Assembly (NCBI GenBank): GCA_024704765.1
Contig: JAKMXF010000060.1
Span: 1-41,527, forward strand
Origin: Oopsacas minuta
Lineage: Eukaryota > Porifera > Hexactinellida > Lyssacinosida > Leucopsacidae
DNA: 41,527 nucleotides
Reading direction: 5' to 3'
The notes beneath the pieces are model-generated. The model was given only the letters and a program-made list of their open reading frames with translations, did no database searches and had not been told where the DNA came from. Position 1 is the stretch's first letter. Each line of letters starts with the position of its first letter. Positions 24,875-35,234 of this stretch are shown piece by piece. The position numbers were made by a program, and so were the translations under genes.

Positions 24875-26216
24875 CAGGGTGGAAAGAAATTGATGCCCTA
24901 CTGACCTAATTTATATTATGAACCCAAAATATTCTTGAAGTTTGATAATTACCATATTTTCATCAGTTATTTATTTCTTAGGTTTTGTTCTCTGATTTTG
25001 ACATATTGTTCTTGCTTAGGAAGCGTATTTTATTTATATTATTTATCAGATTTGTTTATCCAAATTTCATCTGATAATAATGGTTAGGGAGACCAGTTCA
25101 TGTGCAAGAAGCAGAGCTGTAGGAATGGTATTAGGAGGAATGACCCAAAAATGTGCTTCAGAAAAGTTAGTTGTGAATATTCGTACAATTCGACGATGGC
25201 TATCTCGTTATCAGAATGAAGGTTCCCTAGAAAATATGCATGGACGTGGACGTAATCAAAACTTAGAAAAGTTGCAAAAATAGTCATAGCCAAATCTATT
25301 TCCAAGAGACATCAATCAACACGGAAATAAGCTAAACGTTTACGCTCAAAGGGTTGTGCAGTTTCTCATACTACTGTGCGTAAGTATTTAAGGAGTACAC
25401 TCAAAGTAATTCCTTTCAAATCTCAAAAACAGCCGAAAATTACTGAAAAACAGCGGACCGCTCGCCTAAGGTTTTGTCGAGATCGAAAAACTTGGAAAAT
25501 AGAAGACTGGTGTCGAGTATTGTTTTCAGACGAATCACCCTTTGAGATATATCCACATCCTAGTAGTCAAAATGATCGTATCTGGGCTTATGACCGATCT
25601 CAGCTTTTACCCTCTGAAAGAATAAATTTCCCTCAAAAATCCTTGTATGGGGTGTAATGTCGTTTAGAGTTGTATCAGAACTTCATTTCATCTCAAAAGG
25701 CCAAACAATCACAGCTGAATATTATGTGAACGAGATATTAAATGGGTCATTGATGTCTAGTTTGCTTCACCAACCAGACAGGCCAGTACTTTAACTAGGA
25801 AGTTGTTGCCAGACATGTCACGGTACATTTTCCAACAGGATGGTGCGCCGGCACATACAGCCAAAAGAGCACAAGAATGGTGCAATACCAACTTAGTTGA
25901 GTTATGGCATAAGAGTCAATGGCCAGGCAACTCTCCTCATCTCAACCCGATAGAAAATTTATGGTCTATCGTAAAGCAAGAGATTGAACTGATGGACACT
26001 CCAACCAATATTTCAATGCTCGAAAAACACATCAAGCAGGCGTGGTCTCAAATTTCACCAGAAACTTTGGAGAATTTAGTATCCGGGATGCCAAAAAGGA
26101 TGAAATTATGCATAAAACAAAAGGGTGGATATATTGGAAAATAACTAGTGTATCGTATTGTTGTATATCATATTATGATAAGAATAATATTAGGGAATCA
26201 ATTTCTTTCCACCCTG
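24875..26216 (+). mobile_element. Tc1/mariner element of DD37E type
   Basis: The ends are CAGGGTGGAAAGAAATTGAT at 24875 and the same 20 bases on the minus strand ending at 26216. Each is flanked by TA (24873-24874 and 26217-26218). The 1342-bp length suits a full element. The transposase inside has 37 residues between its second Asp and the final Glu. It is nested in the hAT at 22236-26258. Confidence 0.93.
25080..26144 (+). pseudogene. Tc1-like DD37E transposase, frameshifted
   Basis: The ATG is at 25080. The N-terminal paired-like helix-turn-helix contains SEKLVVNIRTIRRWLSRYQ and a GRGR hinge. The frame changes near 25280, where KIVIAKSISKRHQST continues in another frame with one TAA. The catalytic part begins with VLFSDESPFEI (Asp codon 25529-25531), then IFQQDGAPAHTA (Asp 25839-25841) and LNPIENLW (Glu 25953-25955). 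The last two are exactly 38 codons apart. Another frame change near 25660-25800 separates first and second Asp. It would excise and integrate at TA. All three catalytic residues survive, but the frame does not. Confidence 0.9.
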
Positions 26217-26258
26217 TATACTTGGATTAGGGCCCCATCGAGTGCTAATCCGGCCCTG

Positions 26259-27326
26259 ATTAGATACACAGACTGACTGTTGTTAGTATGTAACTTTAAT
26301 CACGTTATTAAGAACAAGTTATGCGATGTAGGTTGACAGTATTCAGAACCATTTATATACAATTAATATACTTGAGACAAAAATTGAAATGTATTCTCAA
26401 AGGAAATGATCAATACTAAATTAAAGAAAAAGAAGTGACAATTATTCGAAGAGCCTTTAAGAGTCTGAATAATTAATAAGAACGATAGAGATTATCAAAT
26501 TTAAACCTTTATTCGGATTCTTGCATATAGTTCAATGATTAGAAATAAGGAATGGCATCTCAGATTCATATCATTAAAAACTCAAGAACAGTGTAATTTG
26601 AAAATAACCAGAGGATATTCTGCTCAAACTCAAAAAAATTGAGAGCAAACATCACGTGGATGAATCTCAAAAGTTAAATGCAGGGGAAATGATTACATAG
26701 AGCATCGCCCAAGCCTATAAGTGGGGGGGATATAGTTGTGTTTGATTAGTGTATATATATATTGTGTGCTATTTCCATATATTTTGAAACTGAACATTAC
26801 GTAGATACAATTCTATACACATACATAATATTATACCAACAGTTACACTGGTAACATCTGAAATACATTCATAGAGTTAATATTCACGGAGAGAGAGACT
26901 TGTGACAGATTTCTGCATACTATGTAAAGATTAAGATCCATCTATTTAATTTACAAGTATTATAGTTCTTTGAAGTTACAATTTGGTCTAAGAGAATGAT
27001 CCCGCAGAAAAAAATATTCAAGTATATTGTTGTTACTATGTCAAGTGTTTGTGTATGAATTCTATGAATTCAACAAGCAAATAATTGTACTTGTAACTAA
27101 TCACATGAATTGTTATCAACAACTCATTTTCATATCGTATACTCATTCAAAAACTTGTTGGAATTCACAATGAGTTGATACAGCTTCGTTATGATTGTGA
27201 ATACGTTCCCAGTCTAGTTTACGTCTCTTATATATTATTTATTCCTAAACTCTAATTAATACATTGAATTCAAATGGATTATTTATCGATATCTTGGGAT
27301 ACATTCATTGAGTACAAATGGACTGA
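26259..27326. other. No recognised gene
   Basis: AT-rich sequence with a short TA run near 26750-26762. No open frame, terminal repeat or motif was recognised. It separates the nested hAT/Tc1 block from the coding relic at 27327. Confidence 0.5.
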
Positions 27327-27717
27327 TCTCGTGCAGATAACACACGTATCGTCTCTCAACTGCGAAACTACCCTCGTAATCACAGAAAGGATTTATATTT
27401 ACTGACAAATACATCATCGGAAGTATTAATTGCCCTGGCCTTCCAGAAACGGAACTGTAAGTCTATATTTGAGCGTTTGTCCCTAGAATTGGGCGAAATA
27501 TTCGTGAACCCGGAAGCCTTGCTTGAAGGCAGCATACAAAATAAAACTAACGCCTTACCCTTTAAACGTCGCAGTACTGAAATGGGGGACATCACTAGAG
27601 GAAGGTGGCCTCATTAGCTGGACTGATGATGCTAATATCTATTTCATTGACAATGAGCACATTTTTGAAATGCTCACAGAATTTCATTCATACTGGCTTG
27701 GTAGAGAACAATAAATT
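27327..27717 (+). pseudogene. Unidentified coding relic upstream of the MULE
   Basis: One frame is open without ATG from 27327 to a TAG at 27615-27617 and reads as soluble protein, e.g. RIVSQLRNYPRNHRKDLYLL and IFERLSLELGEIFVNPEAL. A second frame (27523-27717) continues with EEGGLISWTDDANIYFI and ends TEFHSYWLGREQ. The switch is near 27590. 'ctcgtgcag' at 27328-27336 could be a splice acceptor. No family is recognised. It may be an extra ORF of the MULE that follows, or an unrelated gene fragment. Confidence 0.5.
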
Positions 27718-27935
27718 TTACAATTAAATAGAGAAGCTACCCAGAACGCTGTCGAGTTGCAGGAATCATGGGAATATTAGATAATTCACCAGCAGGATCC
27801 TCAGATTATCCGCTAAGTGACTCAATGCCCCAGGAAAATATTTGCAAAGTTTCTGATCCTCTCTTGAATGTCTCCACTAGTATACTAGCATCTACCAATT
27901 CGTCTGTCCCTGAGAATACTGACGCACTACCGAGC

Positions 27936-29264
27936 AACTGTGATTATCGATTGATAAAATCCTCCAAGGGGGCGTGACAAATTGTATGAAGGATTCATAT
28001 ACAATTTCCACCGAAAGGATAGCATAAAGGCCCAGTGGCGTTGTCAAGTAAAAGATTGTAAGGGAAGTCTACACACTAAATTACAAAAGTTCTTAAAACG
28101 TTGGGCCAACACTGTCATGGTCCAGAGGTCGGCGCTGAAGAAGTGTTAAATTTCTGTGCAAGCATTAAGAGAGGGGCTCGAGAATCTCACGACAATCCAC
28201 ATCGGAATGTAGCCGAAGCTTCCGGCGATTTGTCTGAGCTTGCCAAAACGCTTTTTGCTTCCTGAAAAAGTCTTAAGAAAACTTGTCAAAGATTAAGACC
28301 AGCTCGAGCTAATCCTACTTCCCTTCTGGATCTGACCATAGATCAAAATCTGAAAACCCTAGGAGAAGAGCGTTTTTGATTTACGATTCAGGCCCTGGGC
28401 TAGACAGAATTATGATGTTCGGTACTGAAGAAAACAAAAATATTCTAATAAATTCGTCAATATGGATAGAAGATGGAACTTTCAAGGCTGTTCCTTTTCT
28501 ATTCGCACAACTTTCCACGATCCATGGATTAACAGGCGGAGTATATCAATTCAGAGATAGACATCTGATTCCTTGTGTCTATGTCTTCTCCCAGGAAAGA
28601 ATTCGTTCTATTATAGGAAGATGTAGAAGAATTAAAAGATGTTTGTCTGACCTCTAACCCACAGCATCTTATAGTAAATTTTGAAAGAGGTGCCATTACC
28701 CCTTTCGACTTTTGTTTTGGTGTTTTTTCATCTATCTCAGGGTGTGTACAGAAAGGTGCAGGAAGTTGGATTGCAAACTCGCTATCCAAACGATCATGAC
28801 TTTCTGTACTCATCAGAATGCTACCTGCTATTGCTTACCTACCACCTCAACATGTTCTACCTACTTTTGAAAGGTTGAAGGTACTATTTCCTAATGATCT
28901 ACTATCGTTATGAGTATTTTGAAAACACATACGTTGGGAGAGGGATGAATTCGGTTATTATGATACCTCATTATTCTCAATCGAGATGTTGAACTATATA
29001 CATCTAGTCAGATATGGTATACCTAGGACGACAAATGGATGGCATCGTGCCTTTTCAGTCACGGTTGCGTGTCATCACCCGACATTCGGGAAATTCGCAA
29101 TGCATTGGTAATTGGGCAGGAGAGTGTCGAATTGCGACAGGCACAATACTATAAAGGAGTCAACTAACAAAATCCAAAAAGTCACTCGAGAATCAATATA
29201 CTTTGGTGACGCTAATATTGAACTATTTCCCCAGGCCAATCATGACTTTATCTCAAGAGTTTAG
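27936..29264 (+). pseudogene. FLYWCH + MULE transposase relic
   Basis: Over several frames the order is as follows. A FLYWCH-type zinc finger (about 27936-28140) has KLYEGFIYNFHRKDSIKAQW, then RCQVKDCKGSL. A helical linker DLSELAKTLFAS and a basic SLKKTCQRLRPARANPTSLL follow. The MULE core reads IYDSGPGLDRIMMFGTEENK, then SIWIEDGTFKAVPFLFAQLS (first catalytic Asp, about 28476). VNFERGAITPF (about 28675) is where relatives have DFE, so the second Asp is Asn. VYRKVQEVGLQTRYPNDHDF and a C-terminal GIPRTTNGWHRAF with HHPTFGKF (about 29017-29105) close it, with a stop at 29262-29264. Frameshifts occur near 27970, 28375, 28600 and 28720. Element ends and 9-bp duplications were not found. Confidence 0.85.
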
Positions 29265-29631
29265 CCTCTAAAATAACATTTTAAGACAAGTCCTCTTATC
29301 CCACTGTTAATTTTGCTAGCTATCATAATGGTGAATAATTATTTTATTATCAATATTCATTTATAATCCAATATTATACCTTTAATTAAACATTTCTCTT
29401 GGCTGAGGAAGATAGGACAATTTAATTAGAGTTTGTCTGACGGGCGATGATCGTTCCTAACGATAGACGCCATTTTTACATTAGCTTAATAGGAGAGTTG
29501 AGTTTTCAGGATTGAATTTGAACTTTCCTGGAAACTTGAGTATATCTGGAATCTTTTTAATTTGGACATAGGGTTCACTGAAACAAGAGTCTTGAATTCG
29601 CTCTTAAAAATATAAGCATATTAAAATGTAC
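29265..29631. other. No recognised gene
   Basis: AT-rich trailer after the MULE relic. It may include the element's 3' terminal repeat, but no inverted partner could be matched. Confidence 0.4.
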
Positions 29632-29633
29632 TA

Positions 29634-29734
29634 CAGTCAACATTCGTAATCTCGAATGTCCGTTAACCTGAACATTCGTTATTTCAAACAGAATTTGATT
29701 TCCTCTGAGGGTTCGAGATAACGGATATTGACTG
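29634..29734. mobile_element. Pogo/Tc1-type MITE, 101 bp
   Basis: The ends are CAGTCAACATTCGTAATCTC and, on the minus strand, CAGTCAATATCCGTTATCTC, flanked by TA on both sides (29632-29633, 29735-29736). The ATC(T)CGAA core resembles pogo/Tigger ends. There is no coding content. Confidence 0.88.
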
Positions 29735-29855
29735 TATATGTGACAAAAAGGGAAATTCAATTTATTATCTCAAATGAAAGATTCTACAGGTGTGTAGTTC
29801 GCTGAGTTAAAGGGAGCTGTACCTTAGACTGATTTCTAGTATTCACACAGAAAAT

Positions 29856-29978
29856 CTGTACACAAATGTCTCTGTACACAAATGTCCCTGTACACAATTG
29901 TCGCACCAAAATTAAGCGCTAAGCTATACACAAATATCGCACTTGTCTTGTACACAAATGTCTCTGTACACAAGTGTC
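29856..29978 (+). repeat. 16-bp interrupted tandem repeat
   Basis: Units of CTGTACACAAATGTCK lie at 29856, 29872 and 29888 (exact 16-bp step). Variants follow at about 29924, 29947 and 29964. They share ACACAA-TGTC. Confidence 0.85.
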
Positions 29979-30089
29979 GTACTTCCAATATTAAGTATTC
30001 AAATTACACACAAAAGGGTTGTTATACATACACAGGCAATAACAGCATCAATTTGCGCAAATATTTAGATATTATAGTATTATCATAAC

Positions 30090-30820
30090 ACTCTCATATT
30101 ATAAAATTCTCCCTCAAGATGGTTCAAAGAGAAAATTTAGATTTAGTATCCAGAGCTATTTTAATCCATAAATTAAACAATCATAAAATACCAACAATTT
30201 ATCACGAATATACAAATATCAGTTATCTTATTAATTCTACACAACGAATGATTCCAATATACTGCAAGAAAACTTCCGTAGTATATGTAAAACATATACT
30301 ACACATGCTACTTGCGTCTTCCACTTCAAAGCTTGATTTAACATGTATGAACCACTTTTCTAGAATATAGGTATTCGCAATTGAATTATTGACACCAAAG
30401 ATACCTCTGTCAAGCAGGGAAATACTCTATCCTACCACTTAATTCATTAATCAATAACATAAACAGAGAATATATTATCCCATCCTCCAATCCTGAGATC
30501 CTGTAACTAGTTCCCATATGCCAAATTATGTTCTATACTTTGTGCAAGACCCTTTGTATATATATATATATATATATATATTTAAAGCATACTGAACTAT
30601 TAAATTATGGGATAACAATTACATTGGCCGATGTAATGTAGATCGATATGACCCGCTGATTAATAACTTGCTGATGAGAGCTTCAAAAGAATGAACCGTG
30701 GAGACTATTTCACATATCATCAGCTTGATGTCCCTTGGTAATTCTAGAGACAAAACAAATATATGTAAATGCATGGTCATAAACGCATTTTATTCGGTTC
30801 ATATTATTATTATATTTGCA
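30090..30820. other. No recognised gene
   Basis: AT-rich sequence. The open frame at 30119-30370 has no recognised features. A (TA)12 run lies at 30557-30580. Confidence 0.45.
30557..30580. repeat. (TA)12 microsatellite
   Basis: Directly readable alternating TA run. Confidence 0.95.
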
Positions 30821-30828
30821 TATAAATA

Positions 30829-30868
30829 CAGTCGAACGTTACCAAAACGGCAACAAGGGATGGCCGGA
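30829..30868 (+). mobile_element. Solo pogo-like terminus
   Basis: TA is followed by CAGTCGAACGTTACCAAAAC and then GGCAACAAGGGA, resembling pogo-type ends of the form CAGTCGAACCTCGTTA...GGCAAC. No inverted partner was found nearby. Confidence 0.5.
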
Positions 30869-30882
30869 ATCCATCGGATAGG

Positions 30883-31200
30883 CTATATATGATAATATTG
30901 TGGAACCAGATTCAAGAGAAAAGCGTGAAGGAAGGTAATAATTAAGCTTATTTCCCATAAAAACCAATGATTTAATATTAATGAATTACCTTGTTCAGAA
31001 TATGTAACTTGAGTTGGAGTGATCGGTCCTGGGTTTATCTCGATACCACCAATGAAGAGCAGAATTGAAATTAAATTGGCGACAGAGTAGATATGAGTAT
31101 AGACATCGAAATGAGAAAATGAGAGAGTCAGATGAAGTTTTGGAACAATTGGAGCATTTCCGAAGAGAGAGCAATGCAATGCGAGCACGCCATAACTCAA
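30883..31200 (-). pseudogene. Orphan frame with 2A-like motif (possible LINE fragment)
   Basis: A minus-strand frame of 105 codons begins at ATG 31198-31200. Hydrophobic residues SVANLISILLFI lead straight into GGIEINPGP (31024-31050), nearly the ribosome-skipping 2A consensus [D][V/I]ExNPGP with Gly in place of the Asp. CR1/L2-type non-LTR retrotransposons carry such motifs at the start of their ORFs. Downstream the frame loses coding character; 'caag|gtaatt' there resembles a splice donor. No reverse transcriptase was found. It could be a retrotransposon fragment or coincidence. Confidence 0.4.
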
Positions 31201-31460
31201 TGGTAATCATGAATATGTCCCATCAATGAAAATATAATATAGGGAGACGAATAAGGAAGAGCAACAAAGCAAATTCAGGAAAAACAAAATATCAAAAAAA
31301 CTATTATTATGGCAAAGCGGTGTGTAGATATACTCTGTCAGTGGATGACCTAATTCGTTGAATAAATAAAAATTGGCAGTACGAATTTGGAATCGTAAGT
31401 ATCTAAATTTGACGTCAATAATATTGTAAATATGACAAACAATTACTAGAGGCTATCATA

Positions 31461-32823
31461 CAGGGTGGTCCAAAATAAAGTGTACCCGTGCATGTTTTGC
31501 ATCAGTCAAGTTACAACTTTTCTTCCAACTTTATACCGTTTTAGCAAATGTCAAATACAACTCCTACGCCCAAGAAATACTCTCTTTGGAATGTAGAACT
31601 TAAAGCATTCGCCGTTGAGAGGTACATGGAGACGAAGAGTTTCCATGTAACGATACGCGATGTTGTTACCAAGTTCAACCCCATTAAAACACCCTACAAA
31701 TCACTCATTGTCAAGTGGGTAGCCAAGTTTAGGAAAGAAGGGACAGTCAGGAACCTTAACTCAAGAAACCCGAGTCGAAATAGTCACTCAGGACGAAAGA
31801 GGAAGCGGGATGAGGTGTTTATCGACCGCCTGCGAGAATCCGTACAAGAGTCACCACACAAATCGACGAGGAGGTGTCAAGAGCTAGCTTCCACACGTTC
31901 TACGATGTTAAGAGCGATTAATGAAGACCTAAAATTGTTTCCCTATCGCATTACCATCCACCAGAAGCTCACAGAAGCCGCAAAGATGAACAGGCTGGAT
32001 ATGGCGAAGGTTTTGGTTGACAAAATCGAAAAAACAAAGAATTTTCTCCAGCTTCTGTGGACAAGCGATGAGGCTCATTGCTATCTTGAGGGGGCGGTAA
32101 ACTCTAAAAATAGTATCTATTGGGGTTCTCAGAGACCAAACGAGGTGATAACCAAGCCTCTTCACTCAAAGAAGGTCACAGTTTGGTGTGCTGTCTCTGA
32201 GAAGGGCATTATTGGCCCATATTTCTTCGAGGAAAATGGAATGACGACAAGCATCAACAGTGAACGCTACTTTGTGATGCTAGAGAGGTTCTTGGAGGAC
32301 TTGAAACGTCTCTTTCCCAGTAATTGGCAGAAAATGTGGTTCCAGCAGGACGGTGCTTCTCCCCATGCAGCTCAAAAGTCCCTGGATTGGCTTAGAGTTC
32401 ACTTCAAGTCCAGGATCATCAGTCGCAAGTGGAGATCGAGTGGCCCCCTTATTCGCCCGACCTGAGCCCCCCAGATTTTTTCCTATGGGGCTATATTAAA
32501 GACAGGATATACCAGAACAACCTCAAGACACTGGAAGAACTAAAAACTAACATAAGAACCGTTATCAGAAGGATAACAAGACCAGTATTGAAGTCCGTCA
32601 TGAAAAACTTTACTATGCGCCTCGGAAAAGTAATAAATATGAAAGGAGGACACATGGAACATCTACTCTGAATGATTGACCCAAAGCAGCAACAAGAATG
32701 TCGAATTATTTATTTCATGTAATTTGTCTATATATTATAACAAACTTCTTTGATTGTTCTAATATCTAACATATATCTCAAAATTGAAAAATTTTGTCGG
32801 GTACACTTTTTTGGACCACCCGG
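31461..32823 (+). mobile_element. Mariner DD41D (rosa-like) element, nearly intact
   Basis: The ends are CAGGGTGGTCCAAAATAAAG and, on the minus strand, CCGGGTGGTCCAAAAAAGTG, both continuing to GTGTACCCG. The flanks are TA (31459-31460, 32824-32825). The 1363-bp length is full size. It contains a single transposase gene with one frameshift. Insertion at TA and the DD41D spacing place it in the mariner superfamily. Confidence 0.93.
31548..32671 (+). pseudogene. Mariner DD41D transposase with one frameshift
   Basis: The ATG is at 31548, 87 bp inside the element. An N-terminal helix-turn-helix (residues about 10-65, e.g. YKSLIVKWVAKFRKEGTVRN) precedes a basic HSGRKRKRDE hinge. The catalytic core has LLWTSDEAHCYLEG (Asp174, codon 32067-32069) and WFQQDGASPHAA (Asp268, codon 32349-32351). 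After a frameshift near 32420-32430 it continues WPPYSPDLSPPDFFLWGY (third Asp, codon 32474-32476). Restoring one base to the count puts 41 residues between the second and third Asp, the DD41D signature. The second frame ends at TGA 32669-32671. Apart from this lesion, all domains of a cut-and-paste transposase are present. It is the least decayed transposase here. Confidence 0.92.
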
Positions 32824-32825
32824 TA

Positions 32826-34100
32826 CTTGTATGTACAAATAAAATCGGTTGGAAAATGGTGAAGATTAGAAGTTTATAGACGACAAAAGTCCATTAAAAG
32901 TACTAGCGACCCCTTGGTTTTTTAAGGGAATTGAATTATAGAATACGAAACAAGGTATCTGTAAATTTGGAGGCGATTCTGTAGATAAATAATTTCCAAA
33001 ATAGAGTTCAAAATTGGAGCTCGGAATTCACAAAAACAAGAAATTATCGATTTTTAGGAGGTTGATGCGGGTGATAATTCAGTGTTTCTGGATAATATTG
33101 ATATTGTTATAAACGTTTACATCCTATTTATTGATTAATATCAAAATAATTGAGATTCAGTTATATTTAGCGTAAGAAATATGAGTTTGAACCGACCCTA
33201 CTTTATGTAGTACCCTTAAATGCCAACTACCAACTAAAAATTTGAAATGACATAACTCCGCGAGTTTTAAATAGTTCTTAATGAAATTTAATTTACATAA
33301 ACATTCATATGGTATACATGTGTATACGAAATTTCAGAATCGAATTCTGACTTTTAAGTGGTTTATTTTAAGGAATTCGTATTCTTGGGTAATTGATCAA
33401 AAAATTCCTATAAAATGTAATGATTTTACACAAAAATCATATTGCGTAAAACGTTCAACTATCCTCTATCGAATGAGATCAATTTCGTTGAAATCTGATA
33501 AGTGGAAGTGGGTTAATTTAGTGATTGAAGTATACATGGTCGAGTAGTCTGCTAACTCACACTGGTAAGATTTCATCGAAAAATGTTATACAGCATCTAT
33601 TTCAATATCACAATTGATCTTGTATAACATATTTGAGTGAATTGGTAGCTAATTTAAAACATTCACTATAATTGTTCCGATCGATCGATTTCCAAATATC
33701 AAGAGCCTAACATCTCAAGGCTGTCTGGTTATTATTTCAGTATATATTCTTTTTTATAGGAAATAACAAAGAATATAACTAGTTCATTATATATTTGGAT
33801 TTCAATTTCGTTTGCAATTGTCAATCTTGGAAATCACTTGTACGCTAAGGATTATTTCTGTCGCATATCAAAATTAAATAGCCTTCCTAGATCCCAATAA
33901 TTGAGAATAAAAAAATTCACCAAACGACCTTGAATACTGTTCAACTCAGTTGTTGAGTGGTTTGATTCCTTTCTTGGGATTGTACAATTCAGCATGATGA
34001 TAACAGGCATATATGAAACAGTATTTTGAGAAGTATATGGTAGATGTCATAGGGCCATAAATGTAGCTTTGGGGACAGATAATGTTTTAAGCGAAAAAGC
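32826..34100. other. No recognised gene
   Basis: AT-rich sequence. The open frame at 33281-33547 (88 codons) has no recognised motif. GTATACA-tg-TGTATAC at about 33311-33326 is a short palindrome. Nothing else stands out. Confidence 0.45.
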
Positions 34101-34101
34101 C

Positions 34102-34222
34102 GAGAAAATGTGTGATTTTATGTCGTCAATAAGGGACTAATATCTCTATTTGAGTGCCACAATTGATGAAAACGAAGTGGTAAAATTAACGTGTTCCTTT
34201 TTGTTACCAATGTAACACTTCA
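34102..34222 (+). repeat. Dispersed repeat, copy 2
   Basis: Same family as 15626-15744 (shared TGTGTGATTTTATG and flanking order). It is followed closely by a minisatellite block. Confidence 0.65.
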
Positions 34223-34289
34223 CTTGTATTCGGATGACTGGACAGTTTTGGTGGTATTATAAAATCTAAGTAGCAAATTTGGATATATA

Positions 34290-34560
34290 TGGTTCCATTG
34301 GGACATACACATGTTCTGTTAGCTTCTAATATGACCCAATTTCACATAATTTGTCCAGATAGCACCTTACATATACCATTAGTCCCTTATATGTCCCAAT
34401 ACAGCTTAATGTATCACGATAAGTACAGTAGGCTATGTTCCGATAGCACCATATATTCAAAAAATATAAGTGCTGTTAGCCCTATGATGTCACATTAGCA
34501 TCATGAATGTACCAAGAGCACCATATATTTCCGAAAACGAAACACCGTATATCTCCTTTG
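34290..34560 (+). repeat. ~20-bp minisatellite block 2
   Basis: Units such as TGTCACATTAGCATCATGAA and TGTACCAAGAGCACCATATA follow each other at 20-24 bp steps. The open frame at 34289-34498 lies wholly in the repeat. Confidence 0.75.
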
Positions 34561-35234
34561 GGACCATAGAGTCACAAAACATCATCAATCAATGCTCCGC
34601 AAACGTTTAGAGTTTCCATTTCTATACTCACACATCTGTCCTGACAGCAATAAAATCTATTATTGAATCACTATTGTTTTTCTTTTTTGGTTGTTCGTTG
34701 CTGAGGTGCGTGTATGTTTTCTTCAATGTTTAATCCAAACAATTTCAAAAATATTCCATGTCTCAAATTTATGGAATAAAGTAAATCAAATCCAGAAATA
34801 TATATTTTTTATAGAGATTCGACTTGACCTCAATCGCTAATTAGTGTAATTTACTATACTGAATCTGAATATTGCATTTTCAATTACTCGGCTCCTGTGG
34901 ACGCAAAGCTATCGAAAGCCAAGCAACGGGAACAAGAGGTATGTCTCGTCGTTATTAATGACAAAGTTTTCCTTACATATTGCCAGCATGTGTTAGTGAA
35001 TTATTCACACCGAATGTGTAAGCCTGGTCTATGAACTACTTATAAACCAGAATTATTTGATAAAATTGGAATTATATTTGAATGAATTGAAATAATACAA
35101 TCCAATGCAGTTTGTATTACTATGATCTGAATAGAAATGAACCATACAGAAACTCCAAAAATTAATGGTACAGCTTGAATCAAAGTATTCTATCAAAGTT
35201 ATCGTCTGTGGAAAGATTTTCCTGCTCTTTGTTA

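Larger units (their letters stand above)
22236..26258 (+). mobile_element. hAT element (ZMYM1-like) interrupted by a Tc1-like insertion
   Basis: The transposase relic runs 22236-24616. The 3' terminus is recognised at 26224-26258, which on the minus strand reads CAGGGCCGGATTAGCACTCG and then GGGGCCC, the usual end of ZMYM1-type hATs. The 1342-bp Tc1-like element (24875-26216) sits between the transposase and this terminus, so it inserted into an existing hAT. The 5' terminus was not identified, and the start given is the first likely coding base. Confidence 0.7.

Noticed and set aside
30119-30370. 83-codon plus-strand frame
   Set aside because: AT-biased composition, no motif, no upstream or downstream gene signals.
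34289-34498. 69-codon plus-strand frame
   Set aside because: Lies within minisatellite block 2.
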